Origin: Anaerolineales bacterium
Lineage (GTDB): Bacteria > Chloroflexota > Anaerolineae > Anaerolineales > JABWBV01
DNA: 64,000 nucleotides
Direction of reading: 5' to 3'
Assembly: GCA_020634875.1 (NCBI GenBank)
Contig: JACKAX010000007.1
Span: 88,086-152,085, forward strand
Below are positions 47,909 to 56,802 of this stretch, one piece after another (positions within the stretch are counted from its first letter, which is position 1; each line of letters opens with the position of its first letter). Below the pieces are notes generated by a model. It made no database searches. It was not told the DNA's origin and saw nothing but the letters and a program-made list of their open reading frames with translations. The position numbers were made by a program, and so were the translations under genes.

Positions 47909-49819
47909 ATGACCAATCAGCAGGACACCATGTTCCAGGAAGCGGTCAACGCCGCCCGCCAGGGAGACAAAGCCCGGGCACGCGACCTGCTCACCCGCTT
48001 ACTCCGCAACACCAAAAATAACCCCGAATATTGGCTTTGGATGAGCGGTGTTGTCGAATCCCGCCAGGAACAACTCTTCTGTCTCCAAAATCTGCTTCAA
48101 CTTGACCCAAATAACGAAATTGCACAGCGTGGCATGATCATGCTCGGTGAAACCCCTGGGGATAACGTTGTTCCTGTCCCGCCCTTTCGCCCGAAACAGT
48201 GGGACATTGACAAACTGAATCAAGAAAACCCAACTGGTTTCCGTGCCCTTCTCGCCAATCCTTTATATAGCACCATCTTTTACAGTCTCATCGGTTTACT
48301 TGTGGTTGGGATTGTCGCCACTGGATTATATGTTTTCTTTGTTGTGCGTGGGGCACAATCCATCGAACCAACCCCTGACCTGCTCGCCACCGCCTCTCAA
48401 ATCTCATATATCACCCTCACCCCTTCACCCACCATCACCCCCTCTCCCACCTCGCGGTTTGCCTCCCCTACCCCTACCCTTGGCACCCCCACCCCCCTAG
48501 CCTATTATCTAGAAACCCCTTACACCGCGACGCCGCTCTATATCAACACCCCCCACAACGAGGCCGAAGCCTATCGTTCTGGCCTTAACGCTTTTCGCAA
48601 TGGAAACTGGCAGGCCGCCCTGGATTTCATGAACCAAGTCATTATCCTCTCCCCCGATGCGCCAGACTTGCATTACTACGTGGGAGAAGCCTACTACAAC
48701 TTGGAACAATTCTCCGAGGCGCTTAATGCTTTTGAGCAAGCCATTGAAGCCAATGACAGTTTCGCCCCAGCATATTGGGGACGCGCCCGCGCCCAACTGG
48801 CGCTCAACCCACGCGCGGATGTCCTTGCTGATCTTAACAAAGCGCTGGAACTTGACCCTAATTTTGGCGAGGCCTATCTAGCCCGCGCGGCCTACAATCT
48901 TCGCGCGGGCGAACCCGACTTAGCCCTCCAAGATCTGGAAGTGGCACAAATCTTGCTCCCCGAATCCCCCTTTATCCCCCTCTATCTCGGTCAGGCATTT
49001 TTCCAGCGTGGCGAACTAGATGAAGCACTCACCAACGCCCAAAAGGCAAATGAACTAGACATTACCCTTCTTCCTACCTACTTACTGTTAGGCCAAATCT
49101 ACAATCTCCAGGAATCCTACCGGCTTGCCGTGTCGCCACTAGAAACCTATCATCTCTATCTTCCAAACGACCTGGAAGGTATTCAAGCCCTTGCCCTGGC
49201 CTATGCAAAAACCAACCGGGCTGAGAGAGCAATCGACCTTTACGACCGCGCCCTGGAAATAGACGAAGAAAATTGGCAAACCCGGTTTGCCCGTGGGCTG
49301 CTCCTACTCGAAACGGGTGATGTGAACGCCGCTCTCAACGATCTCGTTCGGGTTAACCAATTAAACCCTAACGCCTTTGAGGTAAACTTCGCGCTGGCAC
49401 AGGCATTTATTGCCCAAGAAAACTACGAATCGGCCCTCGCACGTTTCGGAACCGCGGAAGACCTGGCAGAAACAGATGTGCAACGGGCAAACCTCTACTA
49501 CACCCGCGCCTTGATGCGAGAAAAAATGGGCGACTTTACCTCCCTTGAAGCCGCAGAACGTGACTGGAACGCCCTTCTAGCCCTCCCGGCTGAGGCTCTT
49601 TCCGAGGATTGGATCACCACTGCCCAAGAACATCTTCTTCTCCTCAATCCCCCAACTGCTACCCCCACCTTAACGCCGACGATTACCCCCACCCCCACAC
49701 GGACCTCTACCCCTACACGCACGCCAACCCCTACCCGGACACCAACCATCACCCGTACCCCCACGCCAACTCCTTCTATTCCACCCACGTCCTCTCCGAC
49801 TGTTACGCCAACCCCGTAA
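47909..49819 (+). CDS. TPR protein with one membrane helix and a Pro/Thr repeat tail
   Basis: 636 residues, Shine-Dalgarno AAAGGAAACC. A cytoplasmic N-terminus with two TPR-like helices pairs (QGDKARARDLLTRLLRNTKNNPEYWLWMSGVV) is followed by a membrane helix around 118-140 (STIFYSLIGLLVVGIVATGLYVFFVV). A Thr/Pro-rich spacer comes next. Eight or more TPR units follow (for example NWQAALDFMNQVIILSPDAPDLHYYVGEAYYNLEQFSEAL). A C-terminal tail is made of PTPTRTPT-type repeats. The TPR array would lie outside the membrane and act as a scaffold. The tail's DNA (49660-49800) is a simple repeat and overlaps no second gene. A large kinase starts 2 nt after its stop. Confidence 0.9.
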   Translation: MTNQQDTMFQEAVNAARQGDKARARDLLTRLLRNTKNNPEYWLWMSGVVESRQEQLFCLQNLLQLDPNNEIAQRGMIMLGETPGDNVVPVPPFRPKQWDIDKLNQENPTGFRALLANPLYSTIFYSLIGLLVVGIVATGLYVFFVVRGAQSIEPTPDLLATASQISYITLTPSPTITPSPTSRFASPTPTLGTPTPLAYYLETPYTATPLYINTPHNEAEAYRSGLNAFRNGNWQAALDFMNQVIILSPDAPDLHYYVGEAYYNLEQFSEALNAFEQAIEANDSFAPAYWGRARAQLALNPRADVLADLNKALELDPNFGEAYLARAAYNLRAGEPDLALQDLEVAQILLPESPFIPLYLGQAFFQRGELDEALTNAQKANELDITLLPTYLLLGQIYNLQESYRLAVSPLETYHLYLPNDLEGIQALALAYAKTNRAERAIDLYDRALEIDEENWQTRFARGLLLLETGDVNAALNDLVRVNQLNPNAFEVNFALAQAFIAQENYESALARFGTAEDLAETDVQRANLYYTRALMREKMGDFTSLEAAERDWNALLALPAEALSEDWITTAQEHLLLLNPPTATPTLTPTITPTPTRTSTPTRTPTPTRTPTITRTPTPTPSIPPTSSPTVTPTP

Positions 49820-49821
49820 TT

Positions 49822-52800
49822 TTGAACGCGCTTCGTAAATCTCCGCAGTTCTTCTTTAAAATATTGGTGGTGCTCGCGGCCATCTTATTGCCCATCCTGA
49901 GCGCCATACGCTCTCATCTTTCCCTAGAAGCTATCCTAGCGGGTCTCATCAGCGCGGTCTTTATTAGCTTTCTCGCCAATTTTCCTTTCTTTCTGTTAGG
50001 TCGGGAAATTACCCTGGTACAAGTGATGGCTTTAGGAACAGGTCTTATTTATGGAGCCAGTACCGCCATCTGGGGCATGACTGCCGGTTTTTTAATTGGC
50101 GCTTTTTTTCCCCGCCTCTTGCGCACGCGTACACAGACTACGTTACCCCTTCCACAAACTCCGCTCCAAAATCTTCCTTTCTCCGAAGTCGTCTACCAAC
50201 TCGGCCTGCAAACTGTCCCCCTGGCGCTAACCTTAACGCTCTTTGGCTGGGAAACAGGATTCAATGCCCACACAGGCATCCCGGAAATTATCCACGCGTT
50301 CACAATTTCTTTTGCCTTTGCCATCATTCATACCATCGTCTTTGGGATGGGTCTGCGCCTCGGCACAACGTATTCGAACGAAAACTTCCGGCAGGACATG
50401 TTTTCCCTGCTTATTGTCGAAGCCTTACCACTCCCTTTCATCATTGTCGCAGTGCAATCTTACCCCTCCATTAACTTAGGTGCCTTGGCGGCGCTGGGAG
50501 GCATTCCAAGTATTTTAGCCATCCTGATGTACGGCATGAGTAGTGCGCGCAGTTCCCTCGAACGCCGGGTACAAGACCTGTCCACCATCAACCATATCAG
50601 CCAAACCCTGCGCTCTACCTTAGAATTGGAACCGGTGCTTGAGACCATCCATGTTCAAGTCACTCAATTGTTGGGGGTCGAAAGTTTTTATGTGGCAATG
50701 TATGATGCTGACGCTCGCCAGATCTGGTATCCCATCTCTGTCAAAAACAACGAACGCCAATTGTGGCGTCCCCGCCCTGTTGCCAACCGTTTGACCGACC
50801 GGGTTATTCTGGAATCCCGTCCGATCATCCTGCCCCGCCAGGCGCGTGAATCCCTGCCCGGTATTGGCCTCTCATCCGGGGAAGAGGCCCTCAATTCCTG
50901 GCTAGGGGTCCCCCTCATCACCCCCCAACGCACAATCGGTTGTCTGGCAGTCCTTTCCGCCTCCCCCGATTCTGAATTCACCCACGAAGACCAAGATTTG
51001 TTGACCATCCTTTCCGGACAAGTCAGCATTGCTATCGAAAATGCCTTGCTGTTTGAACAGGCCCAAAGCCGCGCTATCCAACTCGGCAATCTCAACCAAC
51101 TCACTACCCTCATCACAGCCAACCTTAATCTCAAAGAAGTGTTGGCAAAAGTGTGCAAATCGGTCACCCAAGTCGGCGGAGGCCAGCAAAGTGCTATCTA
51201 TTTGCTCAGCCCCGACTCAGGAGAAATCACCCTGGCACATTCTCAGAGTCTCTCTGTGGAATTCGTCCAGAGCAGTAGCAATTTTTCTTCCGCGAATAGT
51301 ATTCGTGCCCGTTGTTTGCGCACCGGACAACCCTTCCTGGTTTCTGACATTCAGGAAGCTGACCTGGATGAACTCTACCTCCAGCAATTGCAAGAAGCCA
51401 AAATCCGGGCCTTTGGTGATTTTCCTCTTGCTACCACAGACGGGCAACTTGGCTTTTTAAGTGTTTATTTTGATAAGGCCCACCTCTTCTCCAACGAGCA
51501 GACTGAACTCTTACAGATTTTTGCCTCACAAGCCGCATTAGCCGTTTCCAACGCCCGCCTGCACGCCCAAACCGATCAAGCCCTTTCCCGACGTGTCCAC
51601 CAGCTTTCTTTATTGGAAGCGGTCGGGCGTGAACTCTCAGCAGTTACCTCTTCAGCCCGGCTTTTTCCGATGATTTTGGATTATGCCCTGGAATTTACTA
51701 ACTCCACCTGGGGAAGCATCATGTTACACGAGACTACCAACGGCACGATTGAAGTCCAATATTCAAAAGGATACGCACTCCCCAAAAAACGTTACTCCGA
51801 TCAGGTCGGTATTTCCGGGCGGGTGATCCGCACCAAAGCTCCGGCAAATGTGGGCGAAGTGGCCCAAGATCCCGACTATTTTGATTTGAGCGGAGGCCGG
51901 TCCAAGTCGCAACTCGTGGTTCCCATGCTTCACGAAGGAAATGTGTTGGGCGTCATTTCTATCGAAAGCCCTCAATACAACGCTTTTGATCATAATGACC
52001 AGGCTTTTGTCAGCCAACTAGCGGATCAGGCCGCCATTGCATTGGTAAACGCCCGTCTCTACGAAGAAACCCAACGACGCCTTCGAGAACAAACGAGCCT
52101 GTATCTGATCAGTTCCAAACTGGCAGTCTCCCTCTCACTTGATAATGTTATGCAGACCATTGGGCAAGCCATTTCCGCCGCAATGGACGCGTCCCTCACA
52201 GGCATTTACCTTTGGGATGCCAGCAAGGATGCTTACGTTCTTAAAAGTCAGACGATTTCCTCATACTTACAAGAACATACGCCTTTCCCGGAACTGATCA
52301 CTGGGGGGCAACTCCGCTCCAATCATCCTCAACTCCAGACAACTGGCACCTTGCGGGTTTACCAGACATCCAGCCAAATGGTGAAGCATCTCCATCTTTG
52401 TGTGGAATGTCAGGCCGTTATTCTCCCCCTGATGATTACGGATGAACACTTTGGCATTGTGGTAATGCACGCCCCAAAGGATCGACAGTACACCGAAGAA
52501 GAACTACAACTCGCGCGTACAATCACTGCCCAGGCCTCCATTGCAATCCAAAATGCCCAATTATTTTCGGATGTCATTCAAGGGCTGGATCGTTTACAGG
52601 CTGTGCTGAATGCCGTGGGCGAGGGAATTTTGATGGTCAACCGAGAGGGTCTGATCACAATGGCGAATGAACGCATTGGGAAATTAATCAACATTCCTGC
52701 AGAAAAATTGATCAATACCGGATTGCTAAACGCTGGGGAAACCGCACTGCGCACATTAGGGTTTAGCCATGCCCAGGCAACAGAAATGGTCAAGGTGCTC

Positions 52801-53682
52801 AATCAGGGGCTGATTCCGGCAGGGACAAAAACCATTGTCCATCGGAAAGAGGCTGGACCAGAGAAGGTACTCGAATGTATGACCGCCCCGGTTTGGGGAC
52901 AGGGCGACCGTCCGATGGGGGTGATCATTGTTCTGCGCGATATTACCGAAGAACATGAAATCAACCAGGCGCGCGAATTACTTACCCAAACTGTTGTCCA
53001 CGACCTAAAATCCCCCATGACAGCCATCACTAGCGCCCTTGTGCTCATTGAAGAAACCGCGGCTGAACCTGAGGTAGACCGCGACCTGATTGAACAGTCC
53101 ATGTCCATCGCTAACCGGGCCGCCCAACGTATCCTTTCTCTGGTAGATGCCTTACTCGACATTGCCAAAATGGAATCTGGGCAGATGCGGCTGGAACTCA
53201 CTGAGATTGAACCTGCCGAACTGCTCGAACAGGTATCTAAAGATTTTCTGCCTCAAGCACGTGCCATTGGTGTCGTTTTACAGACCAACGTGGGAGCACA
53301 TCTTCCCCCCATACGCGCGGATATGGGTAAGATTGTGCGCGTCCTGGCAAATTTGCTAGACAATGCCCTCAAATTTACACCGACCGGAGGACAAGTGATC
53401 ATCTCTGCTGAGCAAGTTTCCCGTCAGATGCTTCAAATACAAGTAGCTGATAATGGCCCTGGCATCCCCGCCGAGTACCGTGAAAAGATCTTTGACCGAT
53501 TTTCGCAAGTGCCTGGGCAAAAGGGTCGCCAGCGAGGTTCCGGGTTAGGGTTAACTTTCTGCCGTTTGGTGGTCGAAGCCCACGGGGGAAATATATGGGT
53601 GGAACCGAATCCTGCCGAAGGGAGTATTTTTGCGTTTACGATCCCTCTTCGCGGCCCAGGGACAATAGACACGTTGGGGTAG
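49822..53682 (+). CDS. Large sensor histidine kinase: 7TM-like membrane domain, four GAF, PAS, HisKA, HATPase
   Basis: 1286 residues from a TTG at 49822, two bases after the TPR gene's stop; an open frame continues upstream only across that gene's repeat tail. Residues 10-215 hold about seven membrane helices. Four GAF domains follow, each preceded by a coiled helix (SLERRVQDLSTINHISQTLRST, AIQLGNLNQLTTLI, RRVHQLSLLEAVGRELS, RLREQTSLYLISSKLAV). A PAS domain comes next (LNAVGEGILMVNREGLITMANERIG), then HisKA with H1060 (TVVHDLKSPMTAI) and a HATPase (NLLDNALKF, DNGPGIP, RGSGLGLTF). It signals probably to the receivers encoded nearby. The non-ATG start is weakly supported. Confidence 0.88.
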   Translation: MNALRKSPQFFFKILVVLAAILLPILSAIRSHLSLEAILAGLISAVFISFLANFPFFLLGREITLVQVMALGTGLIYGASTAIWGMTAGFLIGAFFPRLLRTRTQTTLPLPQTPLQNLPFSEVVYQLGLQTVPLALTLTLFGWETGFNAHTGIPEIIHAFTISFAFAIIHTIVFGMGLRLGTTYSNENFRQDMFSLLIVEALPLPFIIVAVQSYPSINLGALAALGGIPSILAILMYGMSSARSSLERRVQDLSTINHISQTLRSTLELEPVLETIHVQVTQLLGVESFYVAMYDADARQIWYPISVKNNERQLWRPRPVANRLTDRVILESRPIILPRQARESLPGIGLSSGEEALNSWLGVPLITPQRTIGCLAVLSASPDSEFTHEDQDLLTILSGQVSIAIENALLFEQAQSRAIQLGNLNQLTTLITANLNLKEVLAKVCKSVTQVGGGQQSAIYLLSPDSGEITLAHSQSLSVEFVQSSSNFSSANSIRARCLRTGQPFLVSDIQEADLDELYLQQLQEAKIRAFGDFPLATTDGQLGFLSVYFDKAHLFSNEQTELLQIFASQAALAVSNARLHAQTDQALSRRVHQLSLLEAVGRELSAVTSSARLFPMILDYALEFTNSTWGSIMLHETTNGTIEVQYSKGYALPKKRYSDQVGISGRVIRTKAPANVGEVAQDPDYFDLSGGRSKSQLVVPMLHEGNVLGVISIESPQYNAFDHNDQAFVSQLADQAAIALVNARLYEETQRRLREQTSLYLISSKLAVSLSLDNVMQTIGQAISAAMDASLTGIYLWDASKDAYVLKSQTISSYLQEHTPFPELITGGQLRSNHPQLQTTGTLRVYQTSSQMVKHLHLCVECQAVILPLMITDEHFGIVVMHAPKDRQYTEEELQLARTITAQASIAIQNAQLFSDVIQGLDRLQAVLNAVGEGILMVNREGLITMANERIGKLINIPAEKLINTGLLNAGETALRTLGFSHAQATEMVKVLNQGLIPAGTKTIVHRKEAGPEKVLECMTAPVWGQGDRPMGVIIVLRDITEEHEINQARELLTQTVVHDLKSPMTAITSALVLIEETAAEPEVDRDLIEQSMSIANRAAQRILSLVDALLDIAKMESGQMRLELTEIEPAELLEQVSKDFLPQARAIGVVLQTNVGAHLPPIRADMGKIVRVLANLLDNALKFTPTGGQVIISAEQVSRQMLQIQVADNGPGIPAEYREKIFDRFSQVPGQKGRQRGSGLGLTFCRLVVEAHGGNIWVEPNPAEGSIFAFTIPLRGPGTIDTLG

Positions 53683-53746
53683 GATTTGTAACCTCGCTCC
53701 TTCACCTGTTTTATATGAATTTAGTTAGCATCGCCAGAATTAGCAC

Positions 53747-53775
53747 TTGCCAAGCCTGAGTGCTATCGCTATAAT
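53747..53775 (+). promoter_or_regulatory. Sigma-70-type promoter of the fmdB-like gene
   Basis: -35 TTGCCA (53747-53752), 17-nt spacer, -10 TATAAT (53770-53775), with the Shine-Dalgarno GGAGG about 40 nt on. One of the best-formed promoters in the window. Confidence 0.8.
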
Positions 53776-53818
53776 GTCGCCACTTCCAATCCCCAACACT
53801 CGGACTTGGAGGAGTTTT

Positions 53819-54151
53819 ATGCCTATTTACACTTACCGATGCGCCAATTGTGGCACAGAACTTGATCATCGCCAGGGATTTAATGATCCCCCCCTCACGC
53901 TTTGTCCTTCTTGCCAACAAGAACAATTACAACGCGTTTACAAACCTATCCCTGTCGTTTTTAAAGGCTCTGGTTTTTACGCAACCGATCATCGTTCGCC
54001 TTCGGGTGTGGGGAAAAACGTCAACGGAACATCCAAGAGCACAGAAAACGAAAACAAGAGCGCCGAAAGTGAACCTACCCCCAATTCTGAAAGTGCCAAA
54101 CCCGAAACAAAAAGCGCTTCGACCACTACCACGGCACAATCCAATTCTTAA
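53819..54151 (+). CDS. FmdB-family zinc-ribbon protein
   Basis: 110 residues. The N-terminal zinc ribbon MPIYTYRCANCGTELDHRQGFNDPPLTLCPSC has CxxC (RCANC) and CxxC (LCPSC) pairs. The family's GSGFYATDH segment follows, then a long low-complexity Ser/Thr/Glu/Lys-rich tail with no fold. FmdB was named as a formamide-inducible regulator in Methylophilus; most homologues are uncharacterised and may bind nucleic acid. Shine-Dalgarno GGAGGAG. Confidence 0.9.
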   Translation: MPIYTYRCANCGTELDHRQGFNDPPLTLCPSCQQEQLQRVYKPIPVVFKGSGFYATDHRSPSGVGKNVNGTSKSTENENKSAESEPTPNSESAKPETKSASTTTTAQSNS

Positions 54152-54164
54152 ATTCCACCTGCCC

Positions 54165-54204
54165 TATGATATGATACGCCTCATTCCAGAGGCGTTTTTT
54201 TTTC
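54165..54204 (+). promoter_or_regulatory. Promoter plus terminator-like hairpin before the aminopeptidase gene
   Basis: Two overlapping TATGAT boxes (54165-54175) are followed at once by a CGCCTC/GAGGCG hairpin (54177-54194) with a run of nine T, ending 14 nt before the ATG. It terminates fmdB, but transcripts begun at the TATGAT boxes would also start in or at the hairpin. Confidence 0.6.
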
Positions 54205-54217
54205 TTTGAGGAGCTGT

Positions 54218-55582
54218 ATGCCCACCTTTCAACTGACTTTTTCCCCTGTACCCAATCCACTTAACGTATCCTTACAAAGTGGGCAAACTTTAGGGGAACT
54301 AGAAATAACCGACCGAGGGATAACCCCTCGCCAATTGACGTTTTACTTAGGTGAAGCCATCACCCCTGAAAAAATGCGTCAAGCTGGGGGACATTTGGCA
54401 AACTGGCTGGTTGCCCACCCCGAAATTGAGCAGGCCAGTGTAGATTTATCACCCCTCAAAGGGTTATTTGGGCCTTTTTTTGAGGGGCTTTATTTGGGAG
54501 GTTTTCGGTTTGACCGTTATAAAACCAAGACAGCCTCGCACCCGCCCTTGAACATCCACATTCATCCAGTCTCTGAAGAGAGCGAGGATGTGTTGGCTCA
54601 CGCAAACCTCATCACCTCTGCACAAAACCTTGCGCGCGAGTGGGGCCACGAACCTCCCAATGTGATCAACCCACATACCCTTGCAGCACGTTGTGAAACA
54701 CTCGCCGCCGATTTGGGACTGAAATATACTGTGCTCGATGATCAACAATTGGAGGAAATGGGCGCAGGGGCGATTGTGGCCGTAGGGAAAGCTAGCCAAA
54801 CCCCATCTCGTTTGATCATTCTCGAATATGCTGGAACCCAGCCACAGGCAAAACCGGTGGTGGTGGTAGGAAAAGCGATTACCTTTGACACAGGAGGTTA
54901 CACGATCAAAACGCGTGATGGTATGGTGGGCATGAAATATGATAAATGCGGTGCTATGGCTGTCATTGGGTTGATGCAAGCTGCGGCCCAATTAAAAGTA
55001 GCGCCCCCAGTGGTTGGCATCATCGCGGCGGCTGAAAACATGATCGCCGGAAACGCTTACCGACCTAATGACATTATCACTACTTTATCCGGGCAAACGG
55101 TTGAAATTATCAGTGCTGATGCCGAAGGACGGATGGTGCTGGCTGATGCCTTGACCTTCGCTTGCCGGAATTTTCAACCCCGCGCAGTGATTGACCTGGC
55201 CACCTTGACCGGAGGGGTAGGAGTCGCATTGGGTGAAGTTCGGGCCGGGCTGATGTCGAACAACGATACCCTCGCGGATGCTCTGTATCAGGCTGGGGAG
55301 CGCACGTATGAACGGCTCTGGCGTTTGCCCCTGGACGATGAGTATCTCGATTTGATCAAAGGGGATGACAGCGATTTCAAAAATTCAGGAGGAGCAAAGG
55401 CTTCGGCGATTATTGGCGGAATGTTCCTGAAACAATTTGTAACAGCTGACGTGCCCTGGGCACATTTGGATATTGCCAGTGTTGCATTTCCAGATAAAGC
55501 AGGACCATATAGGCAAAAAGGGGCTTCTGGCTTTGGGGTCAGGTTACTCGTAGATTTTTTGGAGACAAATCTGTTACCCTAA
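54218..55582 (+). CDS. M17 leucyl aminopeptidase
   Basis: 454 residues, ATG at 54218 with GAGGAG 5 nt upstream. The catalytic C-terminal domain carries VVGKAITFDTGGYTIKTRDGMVGMKYDKCGAMAVIG, with the zinc ligands and catalytic Lys, and SADAEGRMVLADAL, corresponding to the family signature N-T-D-A-E-G-R-L. Here Ser-Ala replaces Asn-Thr at its start, an unusual variation. LATLTGGVGVALG provides the second-shell segment. It removes N-terminal residues from peptides in the cytoplasm as a hexamer. The response regulator that follows starts 19 nt after its stop. Confidence 0.92.
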   Translation: MPTFQLTFSPVPNPLNVSLQSGQTLGELEITDRGITPRQLTFYLGEAITPEKMRQAGGHLANWLVAHPEIEQASVDLSPLKGLFGPFFEGLYLGGFRFDRYKTKTASHPPLNIHIHPVSEESEDVLAHANLITSAQNLAREWGHEPPNVINPHTLAARCETLAADLGLKYTVLDDQQLEEMGAGAIVAVGKASQTPSRLIILEYAGTQPQAKPVVVVGKAITFDTGGYTIKTRDGMVGMKYDKCGAMAVIGLMQAAAQLKVAPPVVGIIAAAENMIAGNAYRPNDIITTLSGQTVEIISADAEGRMVLADALTFACRNFQPRAVIDLATLTGGVGVALGEVRAGLMSNNDTLADALYQAGERTYERLWRLPLDDEYLDLIKGDDSDFKNSGGAKASAIIGGMFLKQFVTADVPWAHLDIASVAFPDKAGPYRQKGASGFGVRLLVDFLETNLLP

Positions 55583-55601
55583 TAACCTGGGAGCATTCTG
55601 C

Positions 55602-56033
55602 ATGAGTGAAGTTGAAATTCTGATTGTTGAGGATAATTCTTCGGAACTTGAATTAACGCTTTATGCCCTCAAAAAATACCATATCGCCAATCACATCGTT
55701 GTCCTACGGGATGGAGCAGAAGTCATCGAGTATCTTTTTGGCACGAAGAGTGAGAATCTTTATCCGGCAAGATTGCCCAAATTGATTTTGCTCGATCTCA
55801 AATTGCCCAAAATAAACGGGATCGAAGTACTCCGACGCATCAAAGGCGATGCGCGCTTACAAAATATTCCCATCGTCGTTATGACATCCTCGCGCCAGGA
55901 TCAGGACCTGGACGAATGTTACCGTCTGGGTGTGAATAGTTACCTTGTTAAACCTGTGAATTTCGACCAGTTCACCGAGGCAATCCGGCAGGTTGGGTTT
56001 TATTGGATTCTGCTTAACCAGCGCCAGCATTGA
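55602..56033 (+). CDS. Rcp1-like single-domain response regulator (copy 1)
   Basis: 143 residues, receiver only. Acidic residues D11 (IVEDNSSE), phosphoacceptor D65 ([13 protein letters not shown]), MTSSR with the switch Thr and VKPVN with the Lys. The extended loop before D65 (GTKSENLYPARLPK) and the LRRIKGDARLQNIPIVVMTSS segment are typical of phytochrome-associated Rcp1-type receivers. A second, similar protein is encoded 305 bp downstream. Kinase partner not fixed; the multi-GAF kinase upstream is an obvious candidate. Confidence 0.9.
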   Translation: MSEVEILIVEDNSSELELTLYALKKYHIANHIVVLRDGAEVIEYLFGTKSENLYPARLPKLILLDLKLPKINGIEVLRRIKGDARLQNIPIVVMTSSRQDQDLDECYRLGVNSYLVKPVNFDQFTEAIRQVGFYWILLNQRQH

Positions 56034-56338
56034 AGCATTTGCACTCTACAGATGAAACCTGATGGCTTGCAGAAGGAAAATATTTGGAATGGTTTTTTAA
56101 GGGTGAGTACAACCTGATAACCGCGTAGAGAAACGATGGGACAACCACAACCTGCTATGTGTTTGTTGATAAGCAAACTTGATCGATGCTAAGGGTTATG
56201 CATGCAACAACATCTACGTAAGGATGTGTGCCCTGCCTTCTCTCTTGTAACCAGCCATAATGATAAAAATGTATGATAGACTAGCTTTATCATTTGGACA
56301 TAATATATTGAGGAAGTTCCTTCTTTTGGAGTAATCAT
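56034..56338. other. Gap between two receiver genes
   Basis: No gene seen. It includes an inverted repeat ATGATAAA (56260-56267)/TTTATCAT (56286-56293) followed by an AT-rich promoter-like tract (CATAATATATTG near 56300-56311) and a Shine-Dalgarno (TTGGAG) for the next gene. The repeat may be an operator for that gene. Confidence 0.5.
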
Positions 56339-56782
56339 ATGGCCAAAACCCGCGTTGAAATTGTTCTTGTTGAAGATAACCCCAGCGATCTGGAATTAAC
56401 CCTCCACGCTCTAAAAAAACATAACTTGGCCAACCACATTGAAATTGCCAGGGATGGAGCCGAGGCCCTCAAATTGTTTTTTGGGGCCGATGGAACAGAA
56501 GAAGCCTTGATGGAAAAATCCCCCAAAGTCATCCTTCTCGACCTAAAACTTCCCAAAGTAGATGGCCTGGAAGTTCTCAAACGCCTTAAAAACGATACAA
56601 GAACGCACAATATTCCTGTTGTTATTTTGACTTCCTCGCGTGAGGAACGCGACCTGGTTGAAAGTTACCGGCTAGGTGTAAATAGCTATATCGTCAAACC
56701 AGTAGATTTTAAACAATTTATTGAAGCCGTGCAGCAATTAGGCCTATATTGGCTTCTCCTCAATCAACCTGCAGAACTATAA
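56339..56782 (+). CDS. Rcp1-like single-domain response regulator (copy 2)
   Basis: 147 residues, receiver only, a paralogue of the protein at 55602-56033. [34 protein letters not shown] parallels VEDNSSELELTLYALKKYHIANHIVVLRDGAEVI. Phosphoacceptor D68 ([10 protein letters not shown]), LTSSR and VKPVD complete the pocket. The REC-PAS-HD-GYP gene starts 20 nt after its stop, so the two are probably cotranscribed and belong to one phosphorelay. Confidence 0.9.
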   Translation: MAKTRVEIVLVEDNPSDLELTLHALKKHNLANHIEIARDGAEALKLFFGADGTEEALMEKSPKVILLDLKLPKVDGLEVLKRLKNDTRTHNIPVVILTSSREERDLVESYRLGVNSYIVKPVDFKQFIEAVQQLGLYWLLLNQPAEL

Positions 56783-56802
56783 ATTTCGGTGGAAATAGAA
56801 AT

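Noticed and set aside
49660..49800. Simple DNA repeat suggestive of a CRISPR or satellite
   Set aside because: It is the coding repeat for the Pro/Thr tail; units are short, in frame and without spacers.
49609..49821. Upstream start for the multi-GAF kinase
   Set aside because: The frame there only reads the Pro/Thr repeat tail of the TPR gene in a shifted frame; the kinase begins at TTG 49822.
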